Source: Odoribacter laneus YIT 12061
GTDB taxonomy: Bacteria > Bacteroidota > Bacteroidia > Bacteroidales > Marinifilaceae
DNA: 64,000 nt
Assembly: GCF_000243215.1 (NCBI RefSeq)
Contig: NZ_JH594596.1
Span: forward strand, 1,134,859 to 1,198,858
Direction of reading: 5' to 3'
A program made the position numbers and the translations under genes. This document shows positions 38,079 to 48,979 of this stretch, piece after piece (positions within the stretch are counted from its first letter, which is position 1; each line of letters opens with the position of its first letter). The notes beneath the pieces are model-generated. The model had not been told where the DNA came from and ran no database searches. It saw only the letters and a program-made list of their open reading frames with translations.

Positions 38079-39892
38079 TTGACGTCCTCGTCCAATACTT
38101 GCAGGTAAGCCTTTAATCGTTCATTATTTAAAGCCAAACTATCGCCTCTAAGATAGGTATTGTTTTTTAAATCGTAAATAGAAATTCCTTCCTGAGAAAC
38201 AATACCCATAGCATTGGAATAGGAATAAAAAGCAAATGGAATAATATCTTCTGCCAGTAAATTCTTACTGTACCGATACCCGGAAGCATCCATTCCCAAT
38301 TGAGCCAATAAGGTGGCTGCTATGTCAGACTGCGAACCGATAGTCGAAATAACAGTATCCTGTACATTTAATGCTCCTCCGGCAAACAATAAAGGTATAT
38401 GAAAAGCTTTCGGCTCAAAAGGCTGCAAATCCCCTATTTTTATAGTACCATGATCTGCTACCAAAATAAACAGGGTATTGTCCCACAATCCAGATGCTTT
38501 ACATTTACGAATAAAATCACCGATACAAGCATCGCTGTAATAAATGGCATTTAAAAATCGTTTTTCTTCCGAACTACCGGTTATACGGGTTTCCATAGGT
38601 ACTTCAAAAGGTTCGTGGCTACTCATATTAAAAGCCATATACATAAAAGGTTGAGGAGCTTTTTTTATATCTTCAAAAAGACGTTCGAACATATACTCAT
38701 CGTGTATTCCCCATTTAAATCGTTCTTCCTGAGCTTTTCCGGAGAAATCATCTTCTGTCACCATCTCCTGAAAACTCATCGTAACATACGAACGGAACCC
38801 TCCAAAATTGATATCTCCCGCATAATAAAAACGCGTATGATAACCATTGGCTTCCAGATCTTTCGAAAAACGAGGGCGGGCAGCCGTCTTATTCGGGTAT
38901 TTCAATAAAGAAAAATTCGGGTGAGAAGGATAAGCACTGATCACTCCTGCCATTCCCCGGTCAGATCGATTCCCGACAGCGTAAATATGGGAAAAAAGTA
39001 TACCTTCTTTTGCCAACTGATTCAGATGCGGGGTTACCCCCGGTTCTCCTCCCAAAGCTTCTATTGCATTTGCAGTAAAACTCTCCAATAAGAGAAAGAC
39101 AATATTGGGGCGGGGATTCTTTAAGATCTGCTTATACGCACCTTCTTGCCGGATCAAAGTATCCACGATTTCGTGCGCTTTCCCGGTCGGCATATATTCG
39201 AATTTTTTTTGTCCCTTATTCATGTGAAGCACTTCGTAAATAAAATTCCATACCGGATTGATGGCCGCTTGATTGGCAAACATACTGGTTTTATGGAAAA
39301 AGACAAAGCTTGTATTCATCGGGGCTACGTTAAAGCCTCCCCGTACCGGAATAATCATCAAGGCGCTCAAGATTAAAAAGAGAGGGACTTGTCCCCATGA
39401 ACCGGATTTATAATGATAAGGCCGGGAAATAAAACGGTAATACAAGTAATAACTGCCTGCAATCAGAACAACTAAAAACAATAGCAATCCTATAATCCAC
39501 CCATTCGGCAAAGACGCCAAAGCTTCCTTCGGAGTCTTTATATACAATAAAGGAGTGGAATCGATATGATATCCCCAATTTTTAAAAAGTTCCAGATCTA
39601 CCACTACCACTGTCCAAAACAAGATCAATAGTATAAATGTCAATACGGCAAAACAGCTCTTAATGATGGATTCCCGAACGAAGGGAGTAAATGCCGTAAT
39701 CAGGCAGGCTAACATCATAATGTATCCTCCCAATGAAAAATCCAGCTGTAGTCCCCGGTAAAAGATTTGAAAATAATCCGTAACCTGTAGAGCATCTCCT
39801 TTTTCATAAAGCAAAAAAATGACTTTTGCAAGGATAGATAATACGATCCAAAACAAATAGTATTTCACTAAAAACCAAATCTTTGCACGCAT
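38075..39892 (-). CDS. LTA-synthase-like membrane sulfatase/phosphoglycerol transferase
   Basis: 605 residues: five N-terminal membrane helices (about 8-175), then an extracytoplasmic sulfatase-fold domain (about 255-590). NIVFLLLESFTANAIEALGG carries the probable Thr nucleophile (ESFT), as in LtaS. Other metal-site motifs include GAGD-equivalent YYAGDINFGGF, MSSHEPFEVP and LVADHGTIK. Bacteroidetes have no lipoteichoic acid, so the likely job is transfer of a phospho-group to an envelope glycan or lipid; the substrate is unknown. It is 38 bases after dnaB on the same strand. Confidence 0.88.
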   Translation of the reverse strand: MRAKIWFLVKYYLFWIVLSILAKVIFLLYEKGDALQVTDYFQIFYRGLQLDFSLGGYIMMLACLITAFTPFVRESIIKSCFAVLTFILLILFWTVVVVDLELFKNWGYHIDSTPLLYIKTPKEALASLPNGWIIGLLLFLVVLIAGSYYLYYRFISRPYHYKSGSWGQVPLFLILSALMIIPVRGGFNVAPMNTSFVFFHKTSMFANQAAINPVWNFIYEVLHMNKGQKKFEYMPTGKAHEIVDTLIRQEGAYKQILKNPRPNIVFLLLESFTANAIEALGGEPGVTPHLNQLAKEGILFSHIYAVGNRSDRGMAGVISAYPSHPNFSLLKYPNKTAARPRFSKDLEANGYHTRFYYAGDINFGGFRSYVTMSFQEMVTEDDFSGKAQEERFKWGIHDEYMFERLFEDIKKAPQPFMYMAFNMSSHEPFEVPMETRITGSSEEKRFLNAIYYSDACIGDFIRKCKASGLWDNTLFILVADHGTIKIGDLQPFEPKAFHIPLLFAGGALNVQDTVISTIGSQSDIAATLLAQLGMDASGYRYSKNLLAEDIIPFAFYSYSNAMGIVSQEGISIYDLKNNTYLRGDSLALNNERLKAYLQVLDEDVN

Positions 39893-39930
39893 AGAACAGT
39901 ATATTTAAATTCTTTATACAGACAATCTTG

Positions 39931-41478
39931 TTAAAACGGAGCTTCCCCCGGAATAATTCCGGATTCAAATGATTTTCCTCCTTCCTCAAAACCGGAATCC
40001 AAAGAAGGGACTGGTTCGTCATTCAATTTGGAACTATAGGTGCGGGTTACCAATTCCCCGGTTGTCGTATCCGAATGAAAAGGAGTCGCCATTTCCAGAT
40101 CACAGAATTGCGTCAGTTCGCTTCTGAAACGCAATTGTATTTCTCCCACAGCTCCGTTACGATGCTTGGCAATAATAATATCTGCTATACCTTTTAGGCT
40201 ATTGCCCTGCGCATCTGTCATGATACCGTATTTTTCAGGACGATGGATAAACAATACCATATCAGCATCCTGTTCAATCGCTCCGGATTCCCGCAGATCG
40301 GATAACATCGGTTTTTTAGCATCCCCCGTTCGCAATTCTACACCACGATTAAGCTGGGAAAGGGCAATGACCGGTACATTCAATTCTTTAGCAATAATCT
40401 TCAATTGCCGGGAAATCATGCTGACTTCCTGCTCCCGGTTTCCCCTCATGTCTGCACCTGCTGTCATCAGCTGAAGATAATCGATAATGATGACTTTGAC
40501 GTCGTATTTTTGCTTCAATCTCCTGCATTTTGCCCGTAATTCAAAAATAGACAGAGCCGGAGTATCATCTACATATATGGGAGCAGTTATCAACGTTTTA
40601 ATTTTACTGTGCAGATGTTTCCATTCATCCTCCGTCAGACGCCCATTTTTTATTTTTTCGGAACCCAATTCTGTCTCACTGGCAATCAGACGATTGACCA
40701 ACTGTATAGAAGACATTTCCAAAGAAAAAACAGCTATCGGTTGTTTATACGACACAGCCATATTCCGGGCCATTGAAAGTACAAACGCCGTCTTTCCCAT
40801 AGCCGGACGGGCAGCAATGATTACCAAATCAGAGTTTTGCCAACCGGAAGTAACTTCATCCAATGCCGTAAAACCAGAAGGAATACCGCTGATCCCGTCC
40901 GGTCGTTTTGCTGCAGCTTCTATTCCCCGGATAGCGTCTTCTATAAGGGGAGCTATCTCCGTTGTATCCTTGCGAATATTACCGTCTGCTATATCAAACA
41001 CAGCCTTCTGAGCCTTATCGACCAAATCCGCTACATCTGTCGCCTCATCATACGCCATATCCTGCAACTCTGTACAAACACCGATCAGTTTCCGCTGTAT
41101 ATACTTTTGCACAATTATCCTGGCATGAAATTCAATATGTGCAGCCGAAGCCACTCGTGAAGTCAACTGAGAGAGATAATAATAACCTCCCACTTGCTCC
41201 AACTCTCCGTTACTCTTCAATTTTTCACTTACCGTCAGCAAATCCACAGGTTCATCATTGATAAATAACTGATGGATGGCTTTAAAAATCCGTTGATGTG
41301 CATCCTTATAAAAACATTCCGGCTTCAGTAAATCCCCTACAATGGCAAAAGCATCCTTTTCCAACATCAGAGCGCCCAATACAGCCTCCTCTAAATCTAC
41401 CGCCTGCGGAGGCATTTTTCCGTACTCAGAAGGTAAATCCCTATAATTATTTTTTGTATTCTCGTTTTTTTTTGCCAT
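39931..41478 (-). CDS. dnaB: Replicative DNA helicase DnaB
   Basis: Hexameric 5'-3' helicase unwinding the replication fork. From the ATG at 41478 the protein has 515 residues; the open frame reaches 41595 but the extra 39 residues lack family similarity. The N-terminal domain starts PPQAVDLEEAVLGALMLEKDAF. The RecA-like domain has IAARPAMGKTAFVLSMARN (Walker A, about 225-240), VFSLEMSS, VIIIDYLQLM (Walker B), ISRQLKIIAKELNVPVIALSQLNRGVE and LRESGAIEQDADMVLF. No intein is present. Part of the minus-strand run recN-fabI-exonuclease-dnaB. Confidence 0.96.
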   Translation of the reverse strand: MAKKNENTKNNYRDLPSEYGKMPPQAVDLEEAVLGALMLEKDAFAIVGDLLKPECFYKDAHQRIFKAIHQLFINDEPVDLLTVSEKLKSNGELEQVGGYYYLSQLTSRVASAAHIEFHARIIVQKYIQRKLIGVCTELQDMAYDEATDVADLVDKAQKAVFDIADGNIRKDTTEIAPLIEDAIRGIEAAAKRPDGISGIPSGFTALDEVTSGWQNSDLVIIAARPAMGKTAFVLSMARNMAVSYKQPIAVFSLEMSSIQLVNRLIASETELGSEKIKNGRLTEDEWKHLHSKIKTLITAPIYVDDTPALSIFELRAKCRRLKQKYDVKVIIIDYLQLMTAGADMRGNREQEVSMISRQLKIIAKELNVPVIALSQLNRGVELRTGDAKKPMLSDLRESGAIEQDADMVLFIHRPEKYGIMTDAQGNSLKGIADIIIAKHRNGAVGEIQLRFRSELTQFCDLEMATPFHSDTTTGELVTRTYSSKLNDEPVPSLDSGFEEGGKSFESGIIPGEAPF

Positions 41479-41561
41479 AATTTTATTACAAAAACGTTTT
41501 CTTAGCTCCCACAAAGGTATAACAATAGACTCAAACGAAATCCTAAGACGACTCCGTTTTA

Positions 41562-41589
41562 TCAAAAAGAAATCAACAACACTGTTGAT
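41562..41589 (-). terminator. Terminator after the exonuclease gene (minus strand)
   Basis: ATCAACA and TGTTGAT (41572-41589) pair exactly around a 4-base loop, and on the minus strand a TTTCTTTTT run follows. It separates the 3' exonuclease gene from dnaB, so dnaB may need its own promoter. Confidence 0.6.
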
Positions 41590-41605
41590 AAACAAGTTGA
41601 GATCC

Positions 41606-42184
41606 TTAAGATTTGATTATTCCCAATTCTTTTAATTTCCAAAAACATTTAGCTGTGGCCTCTACATCGGCCAATGCATTATGGGCATCTTCAAAGCCTG
41701 TTCCAAATAAAATCCGATGTAGTTCCGAAAGCTTCGGTGCTTTAAATCCTTTTTTTCCGGGCAACTTGCAATAATCCACCGAACTTTTCATCGTACAATA
41801 TTTAGGCTTTAAAAATAAAGAAGTCATCATACGTAAGCGTTCAAATTCAGCCCCAACAATACATTCGTCAAAACTGATATTATGCCCGACAAGCATCTGA
41901 GCTTTATCTATTTCCGCTGAAAACTCTTCTAAAACCTCCTGTAGGGATTCTCCTTTTTCCAATGCTACCTGCGTTGTGATACCGTGTATACGGGCCGCTT
42001 CTACCGGAATGGTGTAACCTTCCGGCCGGATAATAGCATTCCGTTTACTTATTATATGTTTTTCTGTATCGTATACTATCCACGCTAACTGTACCAATCG
42101 CGGCCAGTTAGCAACATCTGTTATCGGAGCATTCCAACGCAAAGGCAAACCGGTGGTCTCCGTATCAAAAAAAAGATAAGACAT
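41606..42184 (-). CDS. DnaQ-like 3'-5' exonuclease (DEDDh)
   Basis: 192 residues from the ATG at 42184 (the open frame starts at a TTG at 42205). Exo I has LFFDTETTGLP with Asp and Glu; Exo II region LVGHNISFDECIVGAEF carries the second Asp; Exo III ends with HNALADVEATAKCF, giving the DEDDh His and Asp. It lacks polymerase III linkage motifs, so it is a stand-alone exonuclease of the DnaQ superfamily for repair or proofreading. Neighbours are fabI and dnaB. Confidence 0.9.
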   Translation of the reverse strand: MSYLFFDTETTGLPLRWNAPITDVANWPRLVQLAWIVYDTEKHIISKRNAIIRPEGYTIPVEAARIHGITTQVALEKGESLQEVLEEFSAEIDKAQMLVGHNISFDECIVGAEFERLRMMTSLFLKPKYCTMKSSVDYCKLPGKKGFKAPKLSELHRILFGTGFEDAHNALADVEATAKCFWKLKELGIIKS

Positions 42185-42220
42185 CGCTTTTGTTTTAATG
42201 TTCAAAATGTTCAGATGTAT

Positions 42221-43054
42221 TTAGTCTTTTTCCGTATCGAAGCTTTTATTGTACTGATGCATGGCTCTATAACTCATCCCCATGCTGGAAAAACCACCAT
42301 CATGATATAAATTCTGCATGGTAATTTTTCGTGTCAGATCGGAAAATAAACAAATACAGTAACCTGCACATTCCTCCGCCGTAGCATTTCCCAGCGGAGA
42401 CATACGATCGGCAAAATCCACCAGAGAATCGAAACCTTTAATTCCGCTTCCGGCTGTAGTCATCGTCGGAGACTGGGAAATGGTATTGATCCTGATCTTT
42501 TTCTCTCTTCCATAAATGTAACCAAAACTGCGGGCAATAGATTCCAACATCGCTTTTGCATCAGCCATATCATTATATTCATACATCGTACGCTGAGCTG
42601 CCACATAAGACAAAGCAACGACAGAACCCCACTCATTTATAGCATCCAGTTTTTTAGCACATTGTAATACTTTATGAAACGAAATAGCAGAAATATCAAG
42701 GGTCTTCTGCAAAAAATCATAATCCAAATCGTCATAGGACCGCTTTTTTCTGACATTCAAGGACATTGCCACTGAATGCAGGATAAAATCGATCTTTCCG
42801 CCAAAATGCCGCATCGATTCTTTTAAAAGATGATTCAGATCCTCGACATTCGTTGCATCCGCAGGAATAAGGGGAATATGATTTTTCTCAGCAAAAGCTT
42901 CCACTTTCCCCATCCGTATGGAGAGAGGTGTATTCGTCAATACAATCTGAGCTCCTTCCTCCAAACATTTCTCTGCAACTTTCCAGGCAATCGACATCTC
43001 ATTCAATGCCCCAAATATAATTCCTTTTTTCCCTTTCAATAAATTGTATGCCAT
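42221..43054 (-). CDS. fabI: Enoyl-[acyl-carrier-protein] reductase
   Basis: NADH-dependent reductase for the last step of each fatty-acid elongation cycle. The 277 residues start with GKKGIIFGALNEMSIAWKVA, the FabI variant of the dinucleotide motif, followed by ILHSVAMS and the catalytic pair in YNDMADAKA (YX6K). NTISQSPTMTTAGSGIKGF is the substrate loop, and the C-terminus has LYHDGGFSSMGMS. The triclosan-sensitive FabI type rather than FabK/FabV. It lies 9 bases after recN and probably shares its transcript. Confidence 0.95.
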   Translation of the reverse strand: MAYNLLKGKKGIIFGALNEMSIAWKVAEKCLEEGAQIVLTNTPLSIRMGKVEAFAEKNHIPLIPADATNVEDLNHLLKESMRHFGGKIDFILHSVAMSLNVRKKRSYDDLDYDFLQKTLDISAISFHKVLQCAKKLDAINEWGSVVALSYVAAQRTMYEYNDMADAKAMLESIARSFGYIYGREKKIRINTISQSPTMTTAGSGIKGFDSLVDFADRMSPLGNATAEECAGYCICLFSDLTRKITMQNLYHDGGFSSMGMSYRAMHQYNKSFDTEKD

Positions 43055-43063
43055 ACTCTTTGT

Positions 43064-44731
43064 TTACTTATTTTCAAATTTTAGTAGATTTCTCGCTGTT
43101 TCCAGTGCTGCCGGGGTAATTTCACTTCCACTGATCATTCCGGCAATTTCGTTCACTCGCTCTGAAGGAGATAATTTTCGAATTCTGGAAATCGTATTTA
43201 CTGGATTATCTTCTTTATATACTTTAAAATGGTCTTTTCCAGCAGCAGCAATTTGAGGTAAATGAGAAATACAGATCACTTGCATACGCTGAGCCATCTC
43301 CTGCATCATTTGAGCCATTCTATGGGCAATTTCTCCCGATAAACCCGTATCTATTTCATCAAAAACAATTACAGGAAGTTGCCGGGTTTTTGATAATACA
43401 TATTTCAAAGAAAGCATCACCCGGGAAATTTCTCCTCCCGAAGCCACTTTCGCAATTTCTCCAGGCTGTTGATTTTTATTGGCGGCAAAAAGAAAGCTTA
43501 CCTCGTCCTTCCCATTTCCCAGAAATTCCTCCGCTTCCCGTATAGCCACCTCAAATCTGGCATGCTTAATTCCCAAATCCTGTAATAAACATTCCATTTC
43601 TTTACAAAGCGGAAGCTGAGCAGCTACTCTTGCAGCATGTAAATGTGCTGCCGCTTTTTGCAGGTGGCTTTCAATCCCTTCTATTTTCTTTTCCAGTTGT
43701 TCAATTTTGTCTGTATATTCCTGTATTCCAGATAATTGTGCAGATATCTGCCCTTTTATTTGAATCAACTCCTCTACTGTTTCCACCTTATACTTAAATA
43801 AAAGATCATATATCACATTCAAACGGGCATTTATCAGTTCTATACGTTCCGGATTGAATGCTGTATTTTCGGCTCTTTTTTCCGCTTCCTCCGCCAAATC
43901 CCCTAATTCCAAAATAACAGAATTCAAACGATCTTCATATTCGGTAGCTTCTTTTACAACCGAACGTAAGGAAGCAAAAATATGTTTGCAATTTTTCAAA
44001 ACCGAGAGAACAGCATTATTTTCGGTATCTCTCAATTGATACGTCAATTGACTGAATCCGGTTTTAATCGTTTCAGCATTTGTCAGCAAAGCCAATTCTT
44101 CCTCCAATTCTTCTTTCTCTCCTTTTTTCAATTTGGCACTTTCGAGCTGGCTTAAACGATATTTCAAATATTCTTCTTCCTGTGCTGCTTCAACAGCCTT
44201 TCCCTTCAATTCCTTCAACTCACGTAATCCGGCACGACGATCTTCATAATATTTCCGATAGACCGCAACTTCCTCCGTATTCCCACAAAACGCATCCAAT
44301 ATATCGATCTGATATTCCGGTTGACCCAATAACAAAGATTGATGCTGAGAATGAATGTCGACAAGGTAATCTCCGAATTCTTTCAGTATTTTATTACTCA
44401 CAGGCGTATCGTTGATAAATCCCCGGGATCTTCCCTCTGCAGTAATTTCTCTCCGAACCACCACACTTTCTGAGTAATCCAGTTCATTCTCCTGAAACCA
44501 ATCGGCTAAAGAATATCCCTTTATGTTGTATAGGATTTCGACAATACATTTCTTCGCTTTATTCATCAATACCGAAATATCCGCACGTTGACCTAATGTC
44601 AATCCAATCGCCCCCAATAAAATGGATTTTCCCGCGCCAGTCTCCCCTGTAATCACAGATAGACCCGATTGCATTTCTATTTCGGTCTGCTCAATTAATG
44701 CATAATTATATATACCGATGCTTTCTATCAT
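43064..44731 (-). CDS. recN: DNA repair protein RecN
   Basis: SMC-like ATPase that gathers broken ends in recombination repair. The ATG at 44731 gives 555 residues, the family length, starting IESIGIYNYALIEQ; the open frame runs to 44869. Walker A GETGAGKS is at 29-36. A coiled coil spans about 165-385 with the KYKVETVEELIQIKGQISAQ region. The C-terminal half has the signature VASGGEISRVMLSLKYVLS and Walker B LPVIVFDEIDTGLSGE. It is the first gene of the minus-strand run and divergent from nusB. Confidence 0.95.
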   Translation of the reverse strand: MIESIGIYNYALIEQTEIEMQSGLSVITGETGAGKSILLGAIGLTLGQRADISVLMNKAKKCIVEILYNIKGYSLADWFQENELDYSESVVVRREITAEGRSRGFINDTPVSNKILKEFGDYLVDIHSQHQSLLLGQPEYQIDILDAFCGNTEEVAVYRKYYEDRRAGLRELKELKGKAVEAAQEEEYLKYRLSQLESAKLKKGEKEELEEELALLTNAETIKTGFSQLTYQLRDTENNAVLSVLKNCKHIFASLRSVVKEATEYEDRLNSVILELGDLAEEAEKRAENTAFNPERIELINARLNVIYDLLFKYKVETVEELIQIKGQISAQLSGIQEYTDKIEQLEKKIEGIESHLQKAAAHLHAARVAAQLPLCKEMECLLQDLGIKHARFEVAIREAEEFLGNGKDEVSFLFAANKNQQPGEIAKVASGGEISRVMLSLKYVLSKTRQLPVIVFDEIDTGLSGEIAHRMAQMMQEMAQRMQVICISHLPQIAAAGKDHFKVYKEDNPVNTISRIRKLSPSERVNEIAGMISGSEITPAALETARNLLKFENK

Positions 44732-44844
44732 AATGTTTTCGTCAAATTCGTATGCCTGTTTCATCTTCCTTCCCCGATTCTCCCCTTTTCCAATTCCTCT
44801 TGATTCAGGAATGTATACACTCCCGATCTTTCCCATATTCTTTG

Positions 44845-44852
44845 CAAAGATA
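44845..44852 (-). promoter_or_regulatory. Candidate -7 box for recN
   Basis: The plus strand has CAAAGATA, that is TATCTTTG on the minus strand, about 114 bases upstream of the chosen recN start. The -33 match is weak. Confidence 0.35.
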
Positions 44853-44892
44853 TAATTTTCAATTTTCAATTCCTGCTTTTCAATTAATTTAC

Positions 44893-44900
44893 TACTTTTG
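44893..44900 (+). promoter_or_regulatory. Candidate -7 box for nusB
   Basis: TACTTTTG fits TAnnTTTG exactly and lies 34 bases before the nusB ATG. The -33 element is not clear. Confidence 0.5.
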
Positions 44901-44934
44901 CGGCGTCAAAATAAATAAATAGTTCTTCATAAAA

Positions 44935-45882
44935 ATGACAAGCAGAAGATTAATCCGGATTAAAGTATTACAACTTCTTTACGCTTATTCAAAAAAAGAA
45001 GGGGTATCACAAGCAGAAACCGAACGGGACTTATTGAAAAGTATAGAAAAAAGTACGGACCTTTATTATCAGATTCTTCTGCTATTGACGGAACTCCGGC
45101 ATAAAGCTTTTTTAAAAATAGATGCAGCTAAAAATAAACATTTTACTACAGAAGCCGATCTGCATCCCAATACCCGCTTTATCGACAATCCGGTTTTTTC
45201 GATGTTGTCCGGAAATAGAAAATTCAAATCCTATCTACTCAATCATCCTATTAGTTGGAATGATAATCTGGAATTAATCCAATTTCTTTATCAAAGGATC
45301 ATGGAACATCCGATTTATAAAGAATATATGGACCGGAAAGAAGTGAACTTTGAAGATCACAAACGTTTTATACTGGATATTTTTACGGAAATTATCACCC
45401 AAAATGATATTTTTTTTCAAACGCTGGAAGATATCAATATTTATTGGAATGATGACTTTGAACTGGTGTTGGGGGTGGTGTATAAAACCCTGAAAAATCT
45501 CAAAGAAGGGAATACGGAAGAGGATAATATCTTTTACGCTATTTACAATGAAGCAGAAGACCTGGATTTTGCTAAAACATTGCTGCGTAAAACGATTCTG
45601 GAACAAGACGAGAACATTAAAATCATCGATAAATATATTCTGAACTGGGAAATTGAACGTATATCCGATATGGATAAATTAATCATGTCCCTGGCTTTGT
45701 CCGAATTAAAACATTTCCCCGCTATTCCAATTAAGGTTACGCTGGACGAGTATATCGAAATTACAAAAGCTTATAGTTCTCCTAAAAGCGGTTCCTTTGT
45801 CAATGGCGTATTGGATAAAGCTGTTGACCAATTAAAAGAAAACCAACAAATCCGGAAAACAGGAAGAGGTTTAATGGAATAA
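44935..45882 (+). CDS. nusB: Transcription antitermination factor NusB, long Bacteroidetes form
   Basis: RNA-binding factor of the antitermination complex for rRNA operons. N-terminus RRLIRIKVLQLLYAYSKKEGVS is the NusB start. The C-terminal core, residues about 190-300, has NWEIERISDMDKLIMSLALSELKHF and KVTLDEYIEITKAYSSPKSGSFVNGVLDK. At 315 residues it is about twice the usual 140-160, with a large helical insertion (about 55-190) between the two NusB halves. This is common in Bacteroidetes; the role of the insert is unknown. The terminator follows at once. Confidence 0.92.
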   Translation: MTSRRLIRIKVLQLLYAYSKKEGVSQAETERDLLKSIEKSTDLYYQILLLLTELRHKAFLKIDAAKNKHFTTEADLHPNTRFIDNPVFSMLSGNRKFKSYLLNHPISWNDNLELIQFLYQRIMEHPIYKEYMDRKEVNFEDHKRFILDIFTEIITQNDIFFQTLEDINIYWNDDFELVLGVVYKTLKNLKEGNTEEDNIFYAIYNEAEDLDFAKTLLRKTILEQDENIKIIDKYILNWEIERISDMDKLIMSLALSELKHFPAIPIKVTLDEYIEITKAYSSPKSGSFVNGVLDKAVDQLKENQQIRKTGRGLME

Positions 45883-45908
45883 CAAAGGGGGATTTACATC
45901 CCCCTTTG
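45883..45908 (+). terminator. Terminator after nusB
   Basis: CAAAGGGGGAT at 45883-45893 and ATCCCCCTTTG at 45898-45908 are exact complements around a 4-base TTAC loop, directly after the nusB stop. The next sequence is ACTAAACTAAACTAAAAC, with no T tract. Confidence 0.7.
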
Positions 45909-45970
45909 ACTAAACTAAACTAAAACTAATTCAAAATTCCATTGTAATCTCTACAAGGGTTATTTTTAAA

Positions 45971-45985
45971 TGTGCATTGCACATA
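45971..45985. repeat. 15-base palindrome ATGTGCATTGCACAT
   Basis: A 7-base perfect inverted repeat with a single central base, between the convergent nusB and LOG-family genes. A small hairpin TCTTTAC...GTAAAGA lies at about 46005-46028 and, on the minus strand, could help end the LOG-family transcript. Function is unknown. Confidence 0.4.
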
Positions 45986-46062
45986 CTCGACCACATGCAA
46001 CAATCTTTACTGTTATCGAGGTAAAGATATTAAAAAAAAATTTATTTCAAAATAAATTTGAT

Positions 46063-46626
46063 TCAATATTTTGAATCTATACACAAATCTTTTTCCTCCT
46101 TCAGATAAGGAAAAACCTCCGGAACAGTCCTGGCAATTTTATACAATTTTTCATAAACCGGAGCAATAAACCCTCCCCGTGTAGATTCCTGGATAAAAGA
46201 AAAGAAGGAATCATAAAACCCCTCGATATTCAAAAATATCACTGGTTTATTATGTATTCCCAATTGCTTCAACGTGATGACTTCCGTAATTTCCTCCAAA
46301 GTTCCCCATCCTCCAGGCATAGCCAGAAAAGCATCTGCAGTCTCCCGCATTTTCTGTTTTCTTTCTTTCATATCCGATGTAATGACCAACTCGGTTAATC
46401 CTGTAGCAGCTATTCCTTTTTCCTGTATGCAAGCAGGAATAATCCCCTTTACCTTCCCTCCCGCTCTTAAAGCAGCCTGCGCCACTTCTCTCATCAATCC
46501 ACAGTTTGTCCCTCCATATACCACTTCACACGAATGCCGGGCAATTTCTTCTCCCAACAAACGGGCCTGTTCATAAAATACAGGAGCCAATAGATCGGAA
46601 GAAGCACAAAAAACGCAAATATTCAT
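46063..46626 (-). CDS. LOG-family (TIGR00730) nucleotide-binding protein
   Basis: 187-residue Rossmann-fold protein of the family once called lysine decarboxylase-like. Signature motifs: VFCASSDLLAP at the N-terminus, VYGGTNCGLMREVAQAAL near 35-55, and PGGWGTLEEITEV near 100-112, the catalytic motif of cytokinin-nucleotide phosphoribohydrolases. The family hydrolyses nucleoside 5'-monophosphates to free base and ribose phosphate; the physiological role in gut-type Bacteroidetes is uncertain. It lies 60 bases after gyrB, beyond a terminator. Confidence 0.88.
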   Translation of the reverse strand: MNICVFCASSDLLAPVFYEQARLLGEEIARHSCEVVYGGTNCGLMREVAQAALRAGGKVKGIIPACIQEKGIAATGLTELVITSDMKERKQKMRETADAFLAMPGGWGTLEEITEVITLKQLGIHNKPVIFLNIEGFYDSFFSFIQESTRGGFIAPVYEKLYKIARTVPEVFPYLKEEKDLCIDSKY

Positions 46627-46643
46627 TCGGAGATAAATTATAA

Positions 46644-46675
46644 TTTTGAGTCTGCCTGATCTGGCAAACTCAAAA
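46644..46675 (-). terminator. Terminator after gyrB (minus strand)
   Basis: TTTTGAGT-x-TGCC (46644-46656) pairs with GGCA-x-ACTCAAAA (46663-46675), with one mismatched pair. The arms end in an A run and a T run, giving a U tract in either direction. Confidence 0.65.
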
Positions 46676-46686
46676 TATAGTAAAAT

Positions 46687-48660
<1,974 letters not shown>

Positions 48661-48706
48661 TTAATTATTTTCTTCGTGATTTTAAAACCGTTTTTCCAAA
48701 AACATA

Positions 48707-48714
48707 CAAATATA
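48707..48714 (-). promoter_or_regulatory. Candidate -7 box for gyrB
   Basis: The plus strand CAAATATA reads TATATTTG on the minus strand, 56 bases upstream of the gyrB ATG. The -33 element is unclear. Confidence 0.45.
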
Positions 48715-48850
48715 ATCATTTTTCCCCGAAAAAACAGTTTTTCGAAGCACAAAATCCACCTTAAAAAGGTTGGGACAAGCCCTTTTTTTCAAGCCGTTCT
48801 TTTAGTTAGTTTCTCTAAGATAAAGGCAGGTTTCTTTCCACTTTTCATCC

Positions 48851-48912
48851 ATAAAAAATCTGAGGAATTTCTACTCTCCGGATCCTGTATCCGCTTGGTA
48901 AAAATTCCTCAG
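48851..48912 (-). terminator. Strong terminator ending the CsgG/LPP20/transglutaminase cluster
   Basis: CTGAGGAATTT at 48860-48870 and AAATTCCTCAG at 48902-48912 pair exactly, with an inner CGGAT...ATCCG hairpin. On the minus strand the stem is followed by ATTTTTTATGG, a clear U tract. It lies 68 bases below the stop of the transglutaminase-like gene. Confidence 0.8.
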
Positions 48913-48979
48913 AAATGGTCGTATACCCCCGGTTATTAGCTTTTCTCTCCCTTATTCCGGTTCTTCGGCTCTTTCCGTC

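Noticed and set aside
46063..46626. Lysine decarboxylase annotation for the LOG-family gene
   Set aside because: The PGGxGTxxE motif belongs to phosphoribohydrolases; it has no PLP fold.
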